Counted from the first letter of the stretch, positions 42,774 through 51,459 are shown. The stretch: 64,000 nt of DNA from Rhodoferax sp. (GCA_008015235.1 SSFF01000003.1:1-64000); one strand, 5' to 3'. Made by a program: numbers and translations. The notes: generated from the letters alone by a model not told the origin.

Positions 42774-43511
42774 ATGGCCACTTCGCTCTGTATCCTGAAC
42801 AACGACACACTCGATCCCCCGGCGTCAAGCACCTTCGTGAGCTATGGCGTGATGGCGGAGAAGCTGCTGCGCAATGCCGGTGCCACCGACTGGAATGTGG
42901 AAATTTTCAACACCATGGAGCAGCAGTACCCGGACAGCTTCGACCGTTTCGACGCAGTGCTGCTCACCGGCAGCAAGTTCGATTCGTTCTCAAGCGAGCC
43001 CTGGGTGGTGGAGCTGCGTCGGCGTGTGCGCACGCTGCTGGCGCAGAAGAAAAAACTGATCGGTATCTGTTTCGGCCACCAACTCATTGCCTACTGCATG
43101 GGCGCCAAGGTGGGGCGCAGCGACAAGGGCTGGGGCACCGGGCGCATGAGCTACCAGTGGGTGGCGCCCGACTTTCCGGCCGCCAACGGCCGTTCTGAGA
43201 TTTCCCTGCTGGCCAGCCACCAGGACCAGGTGCTGGAACTGCCCGCGGGCACGCGCCTGATCGCCACCAGCGACTTCTGCCCCGTGGCCGGGTACGCCAA
43301 GGGCGAGGAAGTGTTCTGCGTGCAGGCCCACCCCGAGTTTGTGCCCGACTACAGCAGCTTCATCATCGGCCGCCGCCGCGGTTCCTGGACCGATGAGAAG
43401 GTGGACAACGCACTGGAAAGCCTGAAGCTGGGCCACGAAGGCGATGCCGTGGCCCACATGATGATCGCCTTCGTGCAGGGCCACGGCCAGAAGCTGGCCA
43501 AGGCGGCCTAA
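42774..43511 (+). CDS. Class I glutamine amidotransferase-like protein
   Basis: 245 residues from the ATG at 42774. The GATase1 fold has the nucleophile elbow GICFGHQLIAY (Cys about 96) and the HPEF His-Glu pair near residue 184, a complete catalytic triad. This free-standing class resembles GuaA-type amidotransferase domains and YfeJ-like proteins, with unknown acceptor. A sigma-54-like element upstream hints at nitrogen control. Confidence 0.88.
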   Translation: MATSLCILNNDTLDPPASSTFVSYGVMAEKLLRNAGATDWNVEIFNTMEQQYPDSFDRFDAVLLTGSKFDSFSSEPWVVELRRRVRTLLAQKKKLIGICFGHQLIAYCMGAKVGRSDKGWGTGRMSYQWVAPDFPAANGRSEISLLASHQDQVLELPAGTRLIATSDFCPVAGYAKGEEVFCVQAHPEFVPDYSSFIIGRRRGSWTDEKVDNALESLKLGHEGDAVAHMMIAFVQGHGQKLAKAA

Positions 43512-43530
43512 CCCCCTAGTCCCTGTTTCA

Positions 43531-44019
43531 TTAGGGCAGGGTGCGCAGAGCCTCCTGTAGGGTCTCGGCATCGACCGAGCGGGCTGCACCAAAACCCGCG
43601 ACTTGGCGCGCCTGCTGCAAATGCAGCGCCACAAAGCGGAAGTCGGGAAGCTGGGTCATCGGCTCCGCTTCGGGAAAGCGGTGCAGGTAGGCGGCGCGGC
43701 AGGCGGCGTACAGGGCGTGTTCAGGCGCCAGCGTCTCTGCCCGAGCACTGATGGTGACGCGCTGCAGCGCATGCACCGGCTCGCCCGCCACCTCGGCGCG
43801 CATGACCAGGGTCGACACGTCGGGGGCGCGCGCCATGTTGCCGGTGTGCGCCGCCAGGCCGCTCACGTGCAGCACCAATACCCCCGGTTCCAGCGCAATC
43901 GCATAGGGCACCATGGACACGAAAGGCAAACCCTGGGCATCGAGTGTGCCCAAGGCGGCCACGCGCTGGGTGTGCAGCAGGATGGCGAGTTCCAGCGTCA
44001 AACGGGGCGTATGGGCCAT
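43531..44019 (-). CDS. Pyridoxamine 5'-phosphate oxidase-like FMN protein
   Basis: 162 residues. Split-barrel fold with AILLHTQRVAALGTLDAQGLPFVSMV at the start (residues 10-36), VLVLHVSGLAAHTGNM, and a C-terminal PDFRFVALHLQQARQVAGFG, matching HugZ/PPOx-like proteins involved in haem or flavin chemistry. Actual substrate unknown. Downstream of a short hypothetical gene, 5 bases apart. Confidence 0.85.
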   Translation of the reverse strand: MAHTPRLTLELAILLHTQRVAALGTLDAQGLPFVSMVPYAIALEPGVLVLHVSGLAAHTGNMARAPDVSTLVMRAEVAGEPVHALQRVTISARAETLAPEHALYAACRAAYLHRFPEAEPMTQLPDFRFVALHLQQARQVAGFGAARSVDAETLQEALRTLP

Positions 44020-44024
44020 GGCCG

Positions 44025-44198
44025 TCAATCCCGCAGCGCGCGGTGGTAGCCGCGCAGGATCAGGTTGACGGTCTTGATGGGCAGGTTGCGGATGAAGCCC
44101 GGCACCCACGCCGGGGCGTTCATGGCAAAGCGGGCACTCCAGCGGGTGTAGGGGCGCAGCCATTGTGTGGCTCCGGCCATTTTTTGCTTGTCGATCAT
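44025..44198 (-). CDS. Small hypothetical protein
   Basis: 57 residues, MIDKQKMAGATQWLRPYTRW... with aromatic and basic residues (FIRNLPIKTVNLILRGYHRALRD). The stop is 5 bases before the PPOx-like start, so they would be one operon. The ribosome site is weak and an alternative ATG lies at 44207. Possibly a real small protein. Confidence 0.5.
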   Translation of the reverse strand: MIDKQKMAGATQWLRPYTRWSARFAMNAPAWVPGFIRNLPIKTVNLILRGYHRALRD

Positions 44199-44298
44199 GG
44201 TGCACATCGTAACAATCGGGGGCAAGTTCCGCTGTTTTCCCCACCCATACCCTGGTTGGCGACCGCAGCTTTCTTTTGCCCTTGATAAGGATCCCTCC

Positions 44299-44607
44299 AT
44301 GATGCGTGCACTCGCTGCCCTTGCCCTTTTTTTCAGCTTCGCCCTGCCCGTCCAGGCCAGCAAGGAGTTGGCCACTGCGTCCAACTGCATGGGCTGCCAT
44401 GCGCCTGACAAGAAACTGGTGGGCCCGTCCTACCAGGACATCGCCAAGAAATACGGGAGCCAGAAGGATGCAGCCAGCGCCCTGGCCAGCAGCATCAAGG
44501 CGGGCAGCACAGGCAAATGGGGTGCGGTGGCCATGCCCGCCAACCCGGCGTTGCCCCAGGACAAGGCACAGACCCTGGCGCAGTGGATTTTGAACGGCGC
44601 CAAGTAG
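44299..44607 (+). CDS. Class I cytochrome c
   Basis: 102 residues with a signal peptide (MMRALAALALFFSFALPVQA). One haem-binding CMGCH near residue 32 and a likely axial Met in GAVAMPANP near 78, so a c551/c5-type small periplasmic electron carrier. GGATCC-type spacing before the ATG. No oxidase gene adjoins. Its 3' side faces a candidate minus-strand RNA. Confidence 0.93.
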   Translation: MMRALAALALFFSFALPVQASKELATASNCMGCHAPDKKLVGPSYQDIAKKYGSQKDAASALASSIKAGSTGKWGAVAMPANPALPQDKAQTLAQWILNGAK

Positions 44608-44627
44608 TTGCCAACCGTGCGGGCCCG

Positions 44628-44756
44628 AAAACAAAACGTCCCCGTCTGCGGTAACAGTGCGGGGACGTGTGATTTGCCACCAACCGGCCGGTAAGACGGT
44701 GGTGCGCCGGGGAGAGCTTGTGGCCCTCCGGCAGGTTTGCTGTGATCAACAGATGG
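44628..44756 (-). ncRNA. Candidate small RNA, minus strand
   Basis: The 252-base gap between cytochrome c and Lrp genes reads on the minus strand as a complete small transcription unit. A TATACT -10 box lies at 44762-44767 (weak -35). Downstream are four successive stem-loops: CTGT/ACAG near 44750, GCCGG/CCGGC near 44733-44707, CCACC/GGTGG near 44704-44677, and a terminal 9-bp stem ACGTCCCCG/CGGGGACGT at 44636-44668 followed by TTTGTTTT. That last feature is a textbook intrinsic terminator only on this strand. No protein-coding frame is convincing. Family not recognised. Confidence 0.6.
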
Positions 44757-44859
44757 AAAGAAGTATAGGCCGGGGGGTGCGGCAGATGATTGCAAATATG
44801 GCTTTTAAATTTCTAAAATTGGCATAATCTGCTTTATTGATTGGCTTTTGGGGCATTGA

Positions 44860-45321
44860 ATGAATATAGATCGCTATGACCGGCAAATTCTGGAAATATT
44901 GCAGTCCGACGGCCGCATTGCCAACCAGGATCTGGCCGAGCGTATCGGCCTGTCGCCCTCCCCCTGCCTGCGTCGCGTGCGCGCGCTCGAAGAGGCCGGA
45001 CTGATCCAGGGCTACCGTGCCGTGCTCGACGCCAAGAAGCTGGGGCTCACCCTCATTGCGCTGATCCACATCTCCATGGACAAGCACACCCCCGAGCGTT
45101 TTGCCAACTTCGAAGCCACGGTCAGCGTGCTGCCCGAAGTGCTGGAATGCCTGCTGATCACCGGGCAGGACGCCGACTATCAGGTGAAAGTGGCGGTGCG
45201 CGACATGGACCACTACCAGGCACTGCTTCTCAACAAGATCACCCGCATCGAGGGGGTGACCGGCGTGCATTCCAGTTTTGTCCTGCGCCGGGTGGTCGAC
45301 AAGACTGCCTTGCCGGTCTGA
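44860..45321 (+). CDS. Lrp/AsnC-family transcriptional regulator
   Basis: 153 residues. HTH IANQDLAERIGLSPSPCLRRV in the first 45 residues, then an AsnC/RAM ligand-binding domain. The ATG at 44860 follows GGGGC; AT-rich sequence upstream (44780-44850) suits autoregulation. It is the second Lrp gene of the window, about 48% similar in style to that at 23471. The next gene (NRDE) starts 13 bases later. Confidence 0.92.
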   Translation: MNIDRYDRQILEILQSDGRIANQDLAERIGLSPSPCLRRVRALEEAGLIQGYRAVLDAKKLGLTLIALIHISMDKHTPERFANFEATVSVLPEVLECLLITGQDADYQVKVAVRDMDHYQALLLNKITRIEGVTGVHSSFVLRRVVDKTALPV

Positions 45322-45334
45322 GGCCGGTGCCGCC

Positions 45335-46096
45335 ATGTGCATCCTGGCCTGGCACTGGCAACCTGGCGCCGCCACCGAGCTGCTGCTGGTCGCCAACCGC
45401 GACGAGTTCTACGCCCGCCCGACCGAAAGCCTGCGCTTGTGGCCAGGTGGGCAGGTGCTGGCAGGCAGGGACCTGCAGGCCGGTGGCACTTGGATGGGCG
45501 TGTCCCGCACCCGGCGTTTCGCGGCCCTGACCAATTACCGCAGTGGGCAGGCACCTGCGCCGGAGGCCGCATCGCGCGGTACCCTGGTGAGCGAGTTCCT
45601 GCATACGGACATTGCCGCACGGGACTATCTGGCGCAGCTCGCCCCCCGAAGCCACCTGTACAACCCATTCAATCTGCTGGTGTGGGATGGCTGGCAACTG
45701 CTGGGCCTGGAAGGGCGCCATGGGCGGATCGTGCAGATGGCGCCCGGTTGGGGGGCGGTTTCCAACGCCGACTTCCATACCCCCTGGCCCAAGCTGCTGC
45801 GCTTGCAATCCAGCCTCCAAGGCGCAGTGCAGGCCACCCGTTGCGAAGATGCCGACCTGCTGCAGTTGTTGGCAGACAGCACCCCAGCACCGGAGGCCGA
45901 TTTGCCGGACACCGGCATTGCACCGGCCATGGAGCGTGCACTTTCTTCCATTTTCATCCGTACACCCGCCTACGGCACACGGGCCAGCAGCGTGGTGAAG
46001 GTGTCGGGCCACAGCGCCCGGTTCACCGAACAGACCCACGGCGCACAAGGTCCGGGTGCCTGCAGCACCGCCAGCCTGGTATTTGCTTCCACCTGA
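45335..46096 (+). CDS. NRDE/TANGO2-family protein
   Basis: 253 residues from the ATG at 45335 (MCILAW). The family signature VANRDEFYARP lies near residue 20, followed by AGGTWMGVSRTRRFAALTNYR and the C-terminal motif GTRASSVVKV. TANGO2 homologues have roles in haem or lipid handling; the molecular function is unsettled. An N-terminal nucleophile Cys2 as in Ntn hydrolases is possible. Intact. Confidence 0.9.
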   Translation: MCILAWHWQPGAATELLLVANRDEFYARPTESLRLWPGGQVLAGRDLQAGGTWMGVSRTRRFAALTNYRSGQAPAPEAASRGTLVSEFLHTDIAARDYLAQLAPRSHLYNPFNLLVWDGWQLLGLEGRHGRIVQMAPGWGAVSNADFHTPWPKLLRLQSSLQGAVQATRCEDADLLQLLADSTPAPEADLPDTGIAPAMERALSSIFIRTPAYGTRASSVVKVSGHSARFTEQTHGAQGPGACSTASLVFAST

Positions 46097-46227
46097 TTGC
46101 CGGGTTCCGTGGATGGTCTGTTGGGGCCTGCGCTGGCATGTTTGGCCCCCACGCGTTACGATGGGCTTGAACCGGACGTAGATTCGGCACGCTGTCACAC
46201 CGATAACTCCTGGGGAAGGTCATCCAA

Positions 46228-48093
46228 TTGGCGGACACAGCTTCTATTGAAGATCTGACGACCTGGCGCGCTCGCCTGCTGGCACGCTTGCTGTCGGTGG
46301 TGTTCTTCGCCGGGTGGCTGGTCGGCGTGCCCAGCGTGGTGCTGGCTTTTCGCGAGCAGCTGTGGCCGCTGGCACTGGCCGACATCGTCGCCCTGATCTG
46401 GGTCAGCCTGCTCTACCGCAGTCGCGAAAAGAACCGTGTCCGTGTCAGCGTGCAGTTGCTGGCCCTGATGTACCTGCTTGGAATTGTGCTGCTGGGTACG
46501 GTGGGTTATGTGGCCCAGATCTACCTCATGGCATTGCCGGTGTTGGCGGTGCTGCTGCTGTCCATGCGCGCCGCCGTGGTGGGCCTGGTGCTCAATGGAG
46601 TGACCCTGCTGGCGGCCGGCTACTTCCTGCAGATCGACGCCGGAACCCTGCTCTTCAGCGACCAGCCCATGCTGCGCTGGACCGCCATCACCTTCAACTT
46701 CCTTATGATCGACACGGCGCTCACCGCGGCCTGTGCCTTCCTGCTCAAGGGCATGGAGGGGGCCTTGAACGAGCAGCGCACCAATGCCGAGAAACTGGCC
46801 CACTTTGCCATGCACGATGCGCTCACCGGCTTGGCCAATCGGCGCCTGTTGCACGACCGCATCGGACAAGCCCTGGCCAAGGCCGAGCGTGAGGCCTCGC
46901 AGGTGGGCCTGCTCATGCTGGACCTGGACCATTTCAAGAACGTCAACGACAGCCATGGCCACGACCTGGGTGACGAGCTCATCGTGGCGGTGGGGGAACG
47001 CCTGCAGCATGCCGTGCGCGCCGGAGACACCGTGGCGCGCCTGGGGGGTGACGAGTTTGTCGTGCTGCTGCCCAAGGTCGGGCAGGACATCGAAATACTG
47101 GCCATGGTCGAGCGCATCCTGCAGGCGGTGGACGGGCTGTATCCACTGGCCCACCATGCCTTGTACGTGAGTGCCAGCATCGGTGTGGCCCTGTACCCGC
47201 GCGACGGCAAGGACGCTGCCAGCCTGCTGAAGAATGCCGACACCGCCATGTACCGTGCCAAGGAGAGCGGACGTAACCGCTTCCAGTTCTTCCAGTCCGC
47301 CATGAACGAACGCCTGGTGGCCCGCATGGAGCTGGAAAGCGAGCTGCGTGGCGCCCTGGAGCGCAACGAACTGCTGTTGTACTTCCAGCCCCGCGTCGAT
47401 GGCCAGGGAACAGGTTGCCACAGTGCCGAAGCGCTGATCCGTTGGCAGCATCCGCGCTGGGGTCTGGTCAGCCCGGTACGCTTCATTCCGGTGGCGGAGG
47501 AAACCGACCTGATTGTGTCCATTGGTGCCTGGGTCATGCGCTCTGCATCCGAGCAACTGGCGCACTGGCAGCAACAGTACCCGCAGCTGCGCCTGAGCGT
47601 GAACCTGTCGGCACGCGAATTTCGCGACCACGGCCTGCTCGACAAGGTGCAGGCTGCGGTAGCCCGGGTGCGCCCGGGCAGCCTGGAGATCGAGGTGACG
47701 GAAAGCCTGGTCATGCACAACCTGGAGACGGCCCAGCGCCTGTTGGGCAGCATGCGGGCCATGGGCGTGGGCATTGCTCTGGACGACTTCGGCACCGGGT
47801 TTTCCAGCCTGGCCTACCTCAAGGCCTTCCCGCTGGACATCCTCAAGATCGACCAGTCCTTTGTGCGCGGGCTGGAGAACGACCCCCAGGACAAGGCCAT
47901 TGTCAAAACCATTGTCGATCTGGCCGGCAACCTGCGGCTGGGGACGGTGGCCGAAGGCGTGGAAACCGAGGCCCAGGCTCAGGTATTGCGGCAGTTTGGC
48001 GTGGACGAGCTACAGGGTTACCTGTTTGCCAAGCCCATGCCGGCGCAAGAGTTCGAAGACTGGCTGCAAGCCCATTACACCCCGGTGGGGTGA
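46228..48093 (+). CDS. Membrane GGDEF-EAL cyclic-di-GMP enzyme
   Basis: 621 residues from a TTG with GGGGAAGG eight bases upstream. Residues 15-170 form five to six membrane helices (MASE-like sensor), then a GGDEF domain with intact GGDEF (LGGDEFVVLLP, near residue 275) and an EAL domain with EALIRWQ, EVTES, DDFGTGFSSL and EGVETEAQ, all metal-binding residues present. Both synthesis and hydrolysis of c-di-GMP are possible. The end overlaps the convergent MerR gene by 19 bases. Confidence 0.93.
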   Translation: MADTASIEDLTTWRARLLARLLSVVFFAGWLVGVPSVVLAFREQLWPLALADIVALIWVSLLYRSREKNRVRVSVQLLALMYLLGIVLLGTVGYVAQIYLMALPVLAVLLLSMRAAVVGLVLNGVTLLAAGYFLQIDAGTLLFSDQPMLRWTAITFNFLMIDTALTAACAFLLKGMEGALNEQRTNAEKLAHFAMHDALTGLANRRLLHDRIGQALAKAEREASQVGLLMLDLDHFKNVNDSHGHDLGDELIVAVGERLQHAVRAGDTVARLGGDEFVVLLPKVGQDIEILAMVERILQAVDGLYPLAHHALYVSASIGVALYPRDGKDAASLLKNADTAMYRAKESGRNRFQFFQSAMNERLVARMELESELRGALERNELLLYFQPRVDGQGTGCHSAEALIRWQHPRWGLVSPVRFIPVAEETDLIVSIGAWVMRSASEQLAHWQQQYPQLRLSVNLSAREFRDHGLLDKVQAAVARVRPGSLEIEVTESLVMHNLETAQRLLGSMRAMGVGIALDDFGTGFSSLAYLKAFPLDILKIDQSFVRGLENDPQDKAIVKTIVDLAGNLRLGTVAEGVETEAQAQVLRQFGVDELQGYLFAKPMPAQEFEDWLQAHYTPVG

Positions 48094-48506
48094 CAGACGC
48101 ATGCCTCGGCATGGGCCGCCGCGACCAGTTCGTCCAGGATGCCGCAGCCTTGGCCGGAGCTTGGGTGTGTGCATTGGCGGCGCAGTTGCAGCAGTTGCTT
48201 TTCCAGGGCGCGCATGCTTTGCAGGCGCGCGCGCACCCGGTCGATCTGGGCGTCGACCAGGCGGTTGATGTCGCTGCAATCTTCGGGCGGGCTGTCGGCC
48301 AGTGCCAACAGCCGGGAAATGTCCGCCAATGGCATATCGAGTGCACGGCAATGGCGGATGAAGGACAGCCGTTCCAGATGGTCGGGCCCGTAGTCACGGT
48401 AGCCGTTGTCAAGCCGCGGGGGGGCGCTGAGCAGCCCCTGCTTCTCGTAGAAGCGGATGGTTTCGGTGTCGATGCCGGTGGCGCGGGCCATGTCTTTGAT
48501 CTGCAT
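48075..48506 (-). CDS. MerR-family metal-responsive regulator (CadR/PbrR type)
   Basis: 143 residues starting MQIKDMARATGIDTETIRFYE, the MerR HTH. Effector region after the long dimerisation helix: EDCSDINRL, then QCTHPSSGQGC and EACVCHP, cysteines placed as in Cd/Pb/Zn-sensing MerR proteins. An in-frame ATG at 48548 is unlikely. It controls the divergent cation-efflux gene through a 19-bp spacer promoter. Confidence 0.9.
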   Translation of the reverse strand: MQIKDMARATGIDTETIRFYEKQGLLSAPPRLDNGYRDYGPDHLERLSFIRHCRALDMPLADISRLLALADSPPEDCSDINRLVDAQIDRVRARLQSMRALEKQLLQLRRQCTHPSSGQGCGILDELVAAAHAEACVCHPTGV

Positions 48507-48509
48507 GGC

Positions 48510-48540
48510 TTGACACTGTAGCGACTCCAGGGTTTCCAAT
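48510..48540 (+). promoter_or_regulatory. MerR-type promoter of the cation-efflux gene
   Basis: -35 TTGACA at 48510-48515 and -10 TCCAAT at 48535-48540 are 19 bases apart, the overlong spacer that MerR regulators correct by twisting DNA. The spacer holds an imperfect palindrome, ACTGTAG-N3-CTCCAGGGT. Confidence 0.75.
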
Positions 48541-48572
48541 GCAAGCATGGAACTGAAAATGAAAGGAAAACC

Positions 48573-49205
48573 ATGTCAGCCCACTGCTGTGAACACGATA
48601 CCCCTGCGCCAGCCCAGATAAGCAATTTGCCCCGCTACCGCCGGGTGCTGTGGATTGCCCTGCTCGTCAATGCGGCCATGTTCGCGGTGGAGATCGTCGC
48701 TGGCGTGGCGTTCGGGTCGGTGTCGCTGCTGGCCGATGCCATCGACTTTGCGGGGGACGCCCTGAACTACGGCGTGTCGCTGGCCGTACTGACCGCTGCA
48801 CTGGTCTGGCGTGCGCGCATGGCCCTGCTCAAGGCCGTGAGCATGCTGGGTTTTGGCCTGTTCGTGCTGCTGCGTGCCGCGTGGTCGGTGTGGGGCGGCG
48901 GCGTGCCGGACCCGGCCACCATGGGTCTGGTGGCGATGTTGGCACTGGCCAGCAACGTGTCCGTGGCCTGGATGCTCTACGCCTTCCGCGAGGGCGATGC
49001 CAACATGCGCAGTGTCTGGCTGTGCTCGCGCAACGATGCCATTGGCAATCTGGCGGTCATGGCCGCGGCGCTGGGCGTGTTCGGTACCGGCACGGCCTGG
49101 CCCGATCTGGGCGTGGCCGCGCTGATGGCGGCGCTGGCGCTCCAAGGGGGGCTGCAGGTATGGCGCCAGGCGCACGAGGAACTCAGGGTTCGTCCGCAGC
49201 CTTGA
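48573..49205 (+). CDS. CDF-type cation transporter
   Basis: 210 residues with about six membrane helices. The metal-site motif LLADAIDFAGDALNYG on helix 2 and RNDAIGNLAVM on helix 5 match cation diffusion facilitators, with Asp in place of the usual His. The N-terminus MSAHCCEHD is a short metal-binding-like stretch. Under MerR control, so probably exports Zn, Cd or Pb. Short for CDF because the cytosolic domain is absent. Confidence 0.88.
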   Translation: MSAHCCEHDTPAPAQISNLPRYRRVLWIALLVNAAMFAVEIVAGVAFGSVSLLADAIDFAGDALNYGVSLAVLTAALVWRARMALLKAVSMLGFGLFVLLRAAWSVWGGGVPDPATMGLVAMLALASNVSVAWMLYAFREGDANMRSVWLCSRNDAIGNLAVMAAALGVFGTGTAWPDLGVAALMAALALQGGLQVWRQAHEELRVRPQP

Positions 49206-49470
49206 ACAGATCGGCCAGGCTGGGCTTGGCGCTCGGTGCGGGCGCTGTCCCGGCCAGGTCGACCGGACGCGCATGTGCGTACTCCTCCGCGATGCGATCC
49301 TCCCAGAACGTGGTCGGGTTGGGGGCCGCGCACAGGCGGCGGAACACCTCGGCCGGCACCGCCGTGTAGGCCTTGCGCTGGCCGTTGTCCCATTGCAGTT
49401 GCAGGAAACCGTTGCCGGCGTCGAAGTCGGCGCGGCGAATGCGGCCGCTGGTGAAGGTCTTGGTTTGCAT
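49183..49470 (-). CDS. KTSC-domain protein
   Basis: 95 residues. The KTSC domain runs from SGRIRRADFDAGNGFLQLQW through AYTAVPAEVFRRLCAAPNPTTFWEDRI, then a Pro/Ala tail. Found as single-domain proteins and linked to lysyl-tRNA synthetases in some genomes; function unknown. The 3' end overlaps the convergent transporter gene by 23 bases. Confidence 0.87.
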   Translation of the reverse strand: MQTKTFTSGRIRRADFDAGNGFLQLQWDNGQRKAYTAVPAEVFRRLCAAPNPTTFWEDRIAEEYAHARPVDLAGTAPAPSAKPSLADLFKAADEP

Positions 49471-49484
49471 GGCAAGCAGAAATG

Positions 49485-49505
49485 AAAATGGCCCCGAAGG
49501 GCCAT
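49485..49505 (-). terminator. Intrinsic terminator of uraA
   Basis: On the minus strand ATGGCCC, loop TTCG, GGGCCAT, then TTTCATTTC; it follows the uraA stop. Confidence 0.75.
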
Positions 49506-49527
49506 GTTAGATCTTTCGCTGCAGGGT

Positions 49528-50814
49528 TCAAGCCTTGCGGTTGAGCAGCGCGTACAGCAGGATTGCACCGAAGGTGGCGGTACCGATGCCACCCAGGGCG
49601 AAGTCACCGAACTTGAGCGTGAAGTCGCCCGTGCCCAGCACCAGCGTGATGGCGGCCACGATCAGGTTCTTGTTGTCGGAAAAGTCGACCTTGTTCTCGA
49701 CCCAGATGCGGGCACCGGCAATGGCAATCAGGCCGAACACCACGATCGATACGCCGCCCATCACGGGCAGCGGAATGGCCTGGATCAGCGCGCCGAACTT
49801 CGGTGAGAAGCCCAGCACCAGCGCAATGATCGCGGCCACCAGGAACATGGCGGTGGAGTAGACCTTGGTGGCGGCCATCACACCGATGTTCTCGGCATAG
49901 GTGGTCACGCCGGTGCCGCCGGCCGAGCCGCTGACCATGGTGGCAATGCCGTCACCCATGAAGGCGCGGCCCATGTACTGGTCCAGGTTCTTGCCGGTCA
50001 TGGCGGTCACGGCCTTGATGTGGCCCAGGTTCTCTGCCACCAGGATGATGGCCACGGGAGCGATCATCAGCATGGCTTTAGGGTCGAACACCGGTGCGGC
50101 GAAGTTCGGCATGCCGAACCAGGCCGCTGCCATGACGCCCGACAGGTCGAAGGGTTTGCCCAGGCCCATGCCGTTGGTGAGGATGGCGTAGACCACCGTG
50201 GCAGCAATCAGGCCCACCAGGATGAGCACGCGTTGCACCAGGCCGCTGGTGAACACCGCCACCAGGCCCACGCAGACGAAGGTCACGGCCTGCATCCAGC
50301 TGTCGAAGTTGCTGGCGGCCATGTTCTTCACCGGCACGCTGGCCAGGTTCAGGCCGATGACAGCGACCACGGCGCCGGTCACCACCGGGGGCATCATCTT
50401 CTCGATCCATTTGGTGCCGATGGCGTGCACCAGCGCGCCTATGGCGGTGTAGACCGCGCCGCAGGCAATGATGCCGCCCAGGGCCACACCGATGTTGGCA
50501 TTGGCACCCTTGCCCGCATAGGCCGTGGCGCCAATAACCACGCCGATGAAAGCAAAGCTCGAACCCAGGTAGCTGGGCACCTTGCCGCCGGTCATCACGA
50601 AGAACAGCAGCGTGCCGATGCCGCTCATGAGGATGGCCAGGTTCGGGTCGAAGCCCATGAGGATGGGGGCCAGCACGGTGGCGCCGAACATGGCGATCAC
50701 GTGCTGCATGCCCATCACCGTGGTCTGTGGCCAGGGCAGGCGCTCGTCGGGGGCAATCACACCGCCTTGCGCCAGCACGTCGGCGGATTTTTCCTTCCAG
50801 TCAAACATTCCCAT
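49528..50814 (-). CDS. Uracil-xanthine permease, NCS2 family
   Basis: 428 residues, about 14 membrane segments. NCS2 features: PWPQTTVMGMQHVIAMFGA at the start, AENLGHIKAVTAMTGKN (conserved Glu of the transport site), GTGVTTYAENIGVMAATKV and SIVVFGLIAIAG. The sequence is of the UraA/RutG type, so uracil proton symport is likely. Monocistronic, ending in a hairpin. Confidence 0.92.
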   Translation of the reverse strand: MGMFDWKEKSADVLAQGGVIAPDERLPWPQTTVMGMQHVIAMFGATVLAPILMGFDPNLAILMSGIGTLLFFVMTGGKVPSYLGSSFAFIGVVIGATAYAGKGANANIGVALGGIIACGAVYTAIGALVHAIGTKWIEKMMPPVVTGAVVAVIGLNLASVPVKNMAASNFDSWMQAVTFVCVGLVAVFTSGLVQRVLILVGLIAATVVYAILTNGMGLGKPFDLSGVMAAAWFGMPNFAAPVFDPKAMLMIAPVAIILVAENLGHIKAVTAMTGKNLDQYMGRAFMGDGIATMVSGSAGGTGVTTYAENIGVMAATKVYSTAMFLVAAIIALVLGFSPKFGALIQAIPLPVMGGVSIVVFGLIAIAGARIWVENKVDFSDNKNLIVAAITLVLGTGDFTLKFGDFALGGIGTATFGAILLYALLNRKA

Positions 50815-50883
50815 GGGTTTTCCTTGTAGTCAGGGGGCTGGCAGCGCGGGAGGCGCTTGCGCCCATTTATGAACAAAATCAGT

Positions 50884-50933
50884 GCCTGGTCCGCATATAT
50901 GCTGCGCATACAGCTATGCAAAGCATAGCAATC
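50884..50933 (+). repeat. Dispersed repeat, copy 8
   Basis: GCCTGGTCCGCATATATGC, TGCGCATACAGCTATGCAAAGC and ATAGCAATC. It lies between the uraA start and the stop of the hotdog thioesterase gene. Confidence 0.75.
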
Positions 50934-50951
50934 GGCGCGGATCGGCAGGAC

Positions 50952-51377
50952 TCAGGATTTCTGGCTCAGAACCGCCATGGTAATGCGTGACACGCAGGTC
51001 AGGTCGCCCGCTTCGTTGCGCATGTCGATCTGCCAGACCTGGGTGGTGCGGCCGATGTGCACGGCGGTGGCACGGCCACTGACCCAGCCCGTGCGCACGC
51101 CGCGCAGGTGGTTGGCGTTGATGTCCAGCCCGACGGCGTATTGGTCCATGGGACAGGCGTAATTGGCACCGACCGAACCCAGGGTTTCGGCCAGCACCAC
51201 CGACACGCCGCCGTGCAGCAGGCCGAAGGGTTGGTGCGTGCGTGCGTCCACGGGGACCCGGCCTTCGATGTAGTCGTCACCAAAGCCAGTGAATTCGATG
51301 CCCAAGTGGGCCACGGCGGTGTTGGCGCTGCCGGCGTTGAGTGATTCGAGCGAGATCGGTTTTTGCCAGATGGGCAT
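50952..51377 (-). CDS. Hotdog-fold thioesterase (PaaI/EntH-like)
   Basis: 141 residues from the ATG at 51377 (MPIWQKPISLES). Hotdog fold with the helix motif LLHGGVSVVLAETLGSV and the glutamate expected for this class; GLDINANHLRGV follows. Such enzymes hydrolyse aromatic or DHNA-type acyl-CoA or mischarged acyl carriers. It is 150 bases upstream of uraA with no clear operon link. Confidence 0.88.
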   Translation of the reverse strand: MPIWQKPISLESLNAGSANTAVAHLGIEFTGFGDDYIEGRVPVDARTHQPFGLLHGGVSVVLAETLGSVGANYACPMDQYAVGLDINANHLRGVRTGWVSGRATAVHIGRTTQVWQIDMRNEAGDLTCVSRITMAVLSQKS

Positions 51378-51401
51378 GCGTGTGGCTCCCCAGAAATGCG
51401 A

Positions 51402-51459
51402 AGGCCCCACTATACAAGCGGGGCCTGCAGGCTGCGTCCCGCGGGTGACGGGGACGCAG
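51402..51459 (-). terminator. Two hairpins after dctM
   Basis: AGGCCCC/GGGGCCT at 51402-51426 and CTGCGTCCC/GGGACGCAG at 51432-51459. Both are perfect stems between the dctM stop and the thioesterase start; no strong U run. Confidence 0.5.
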
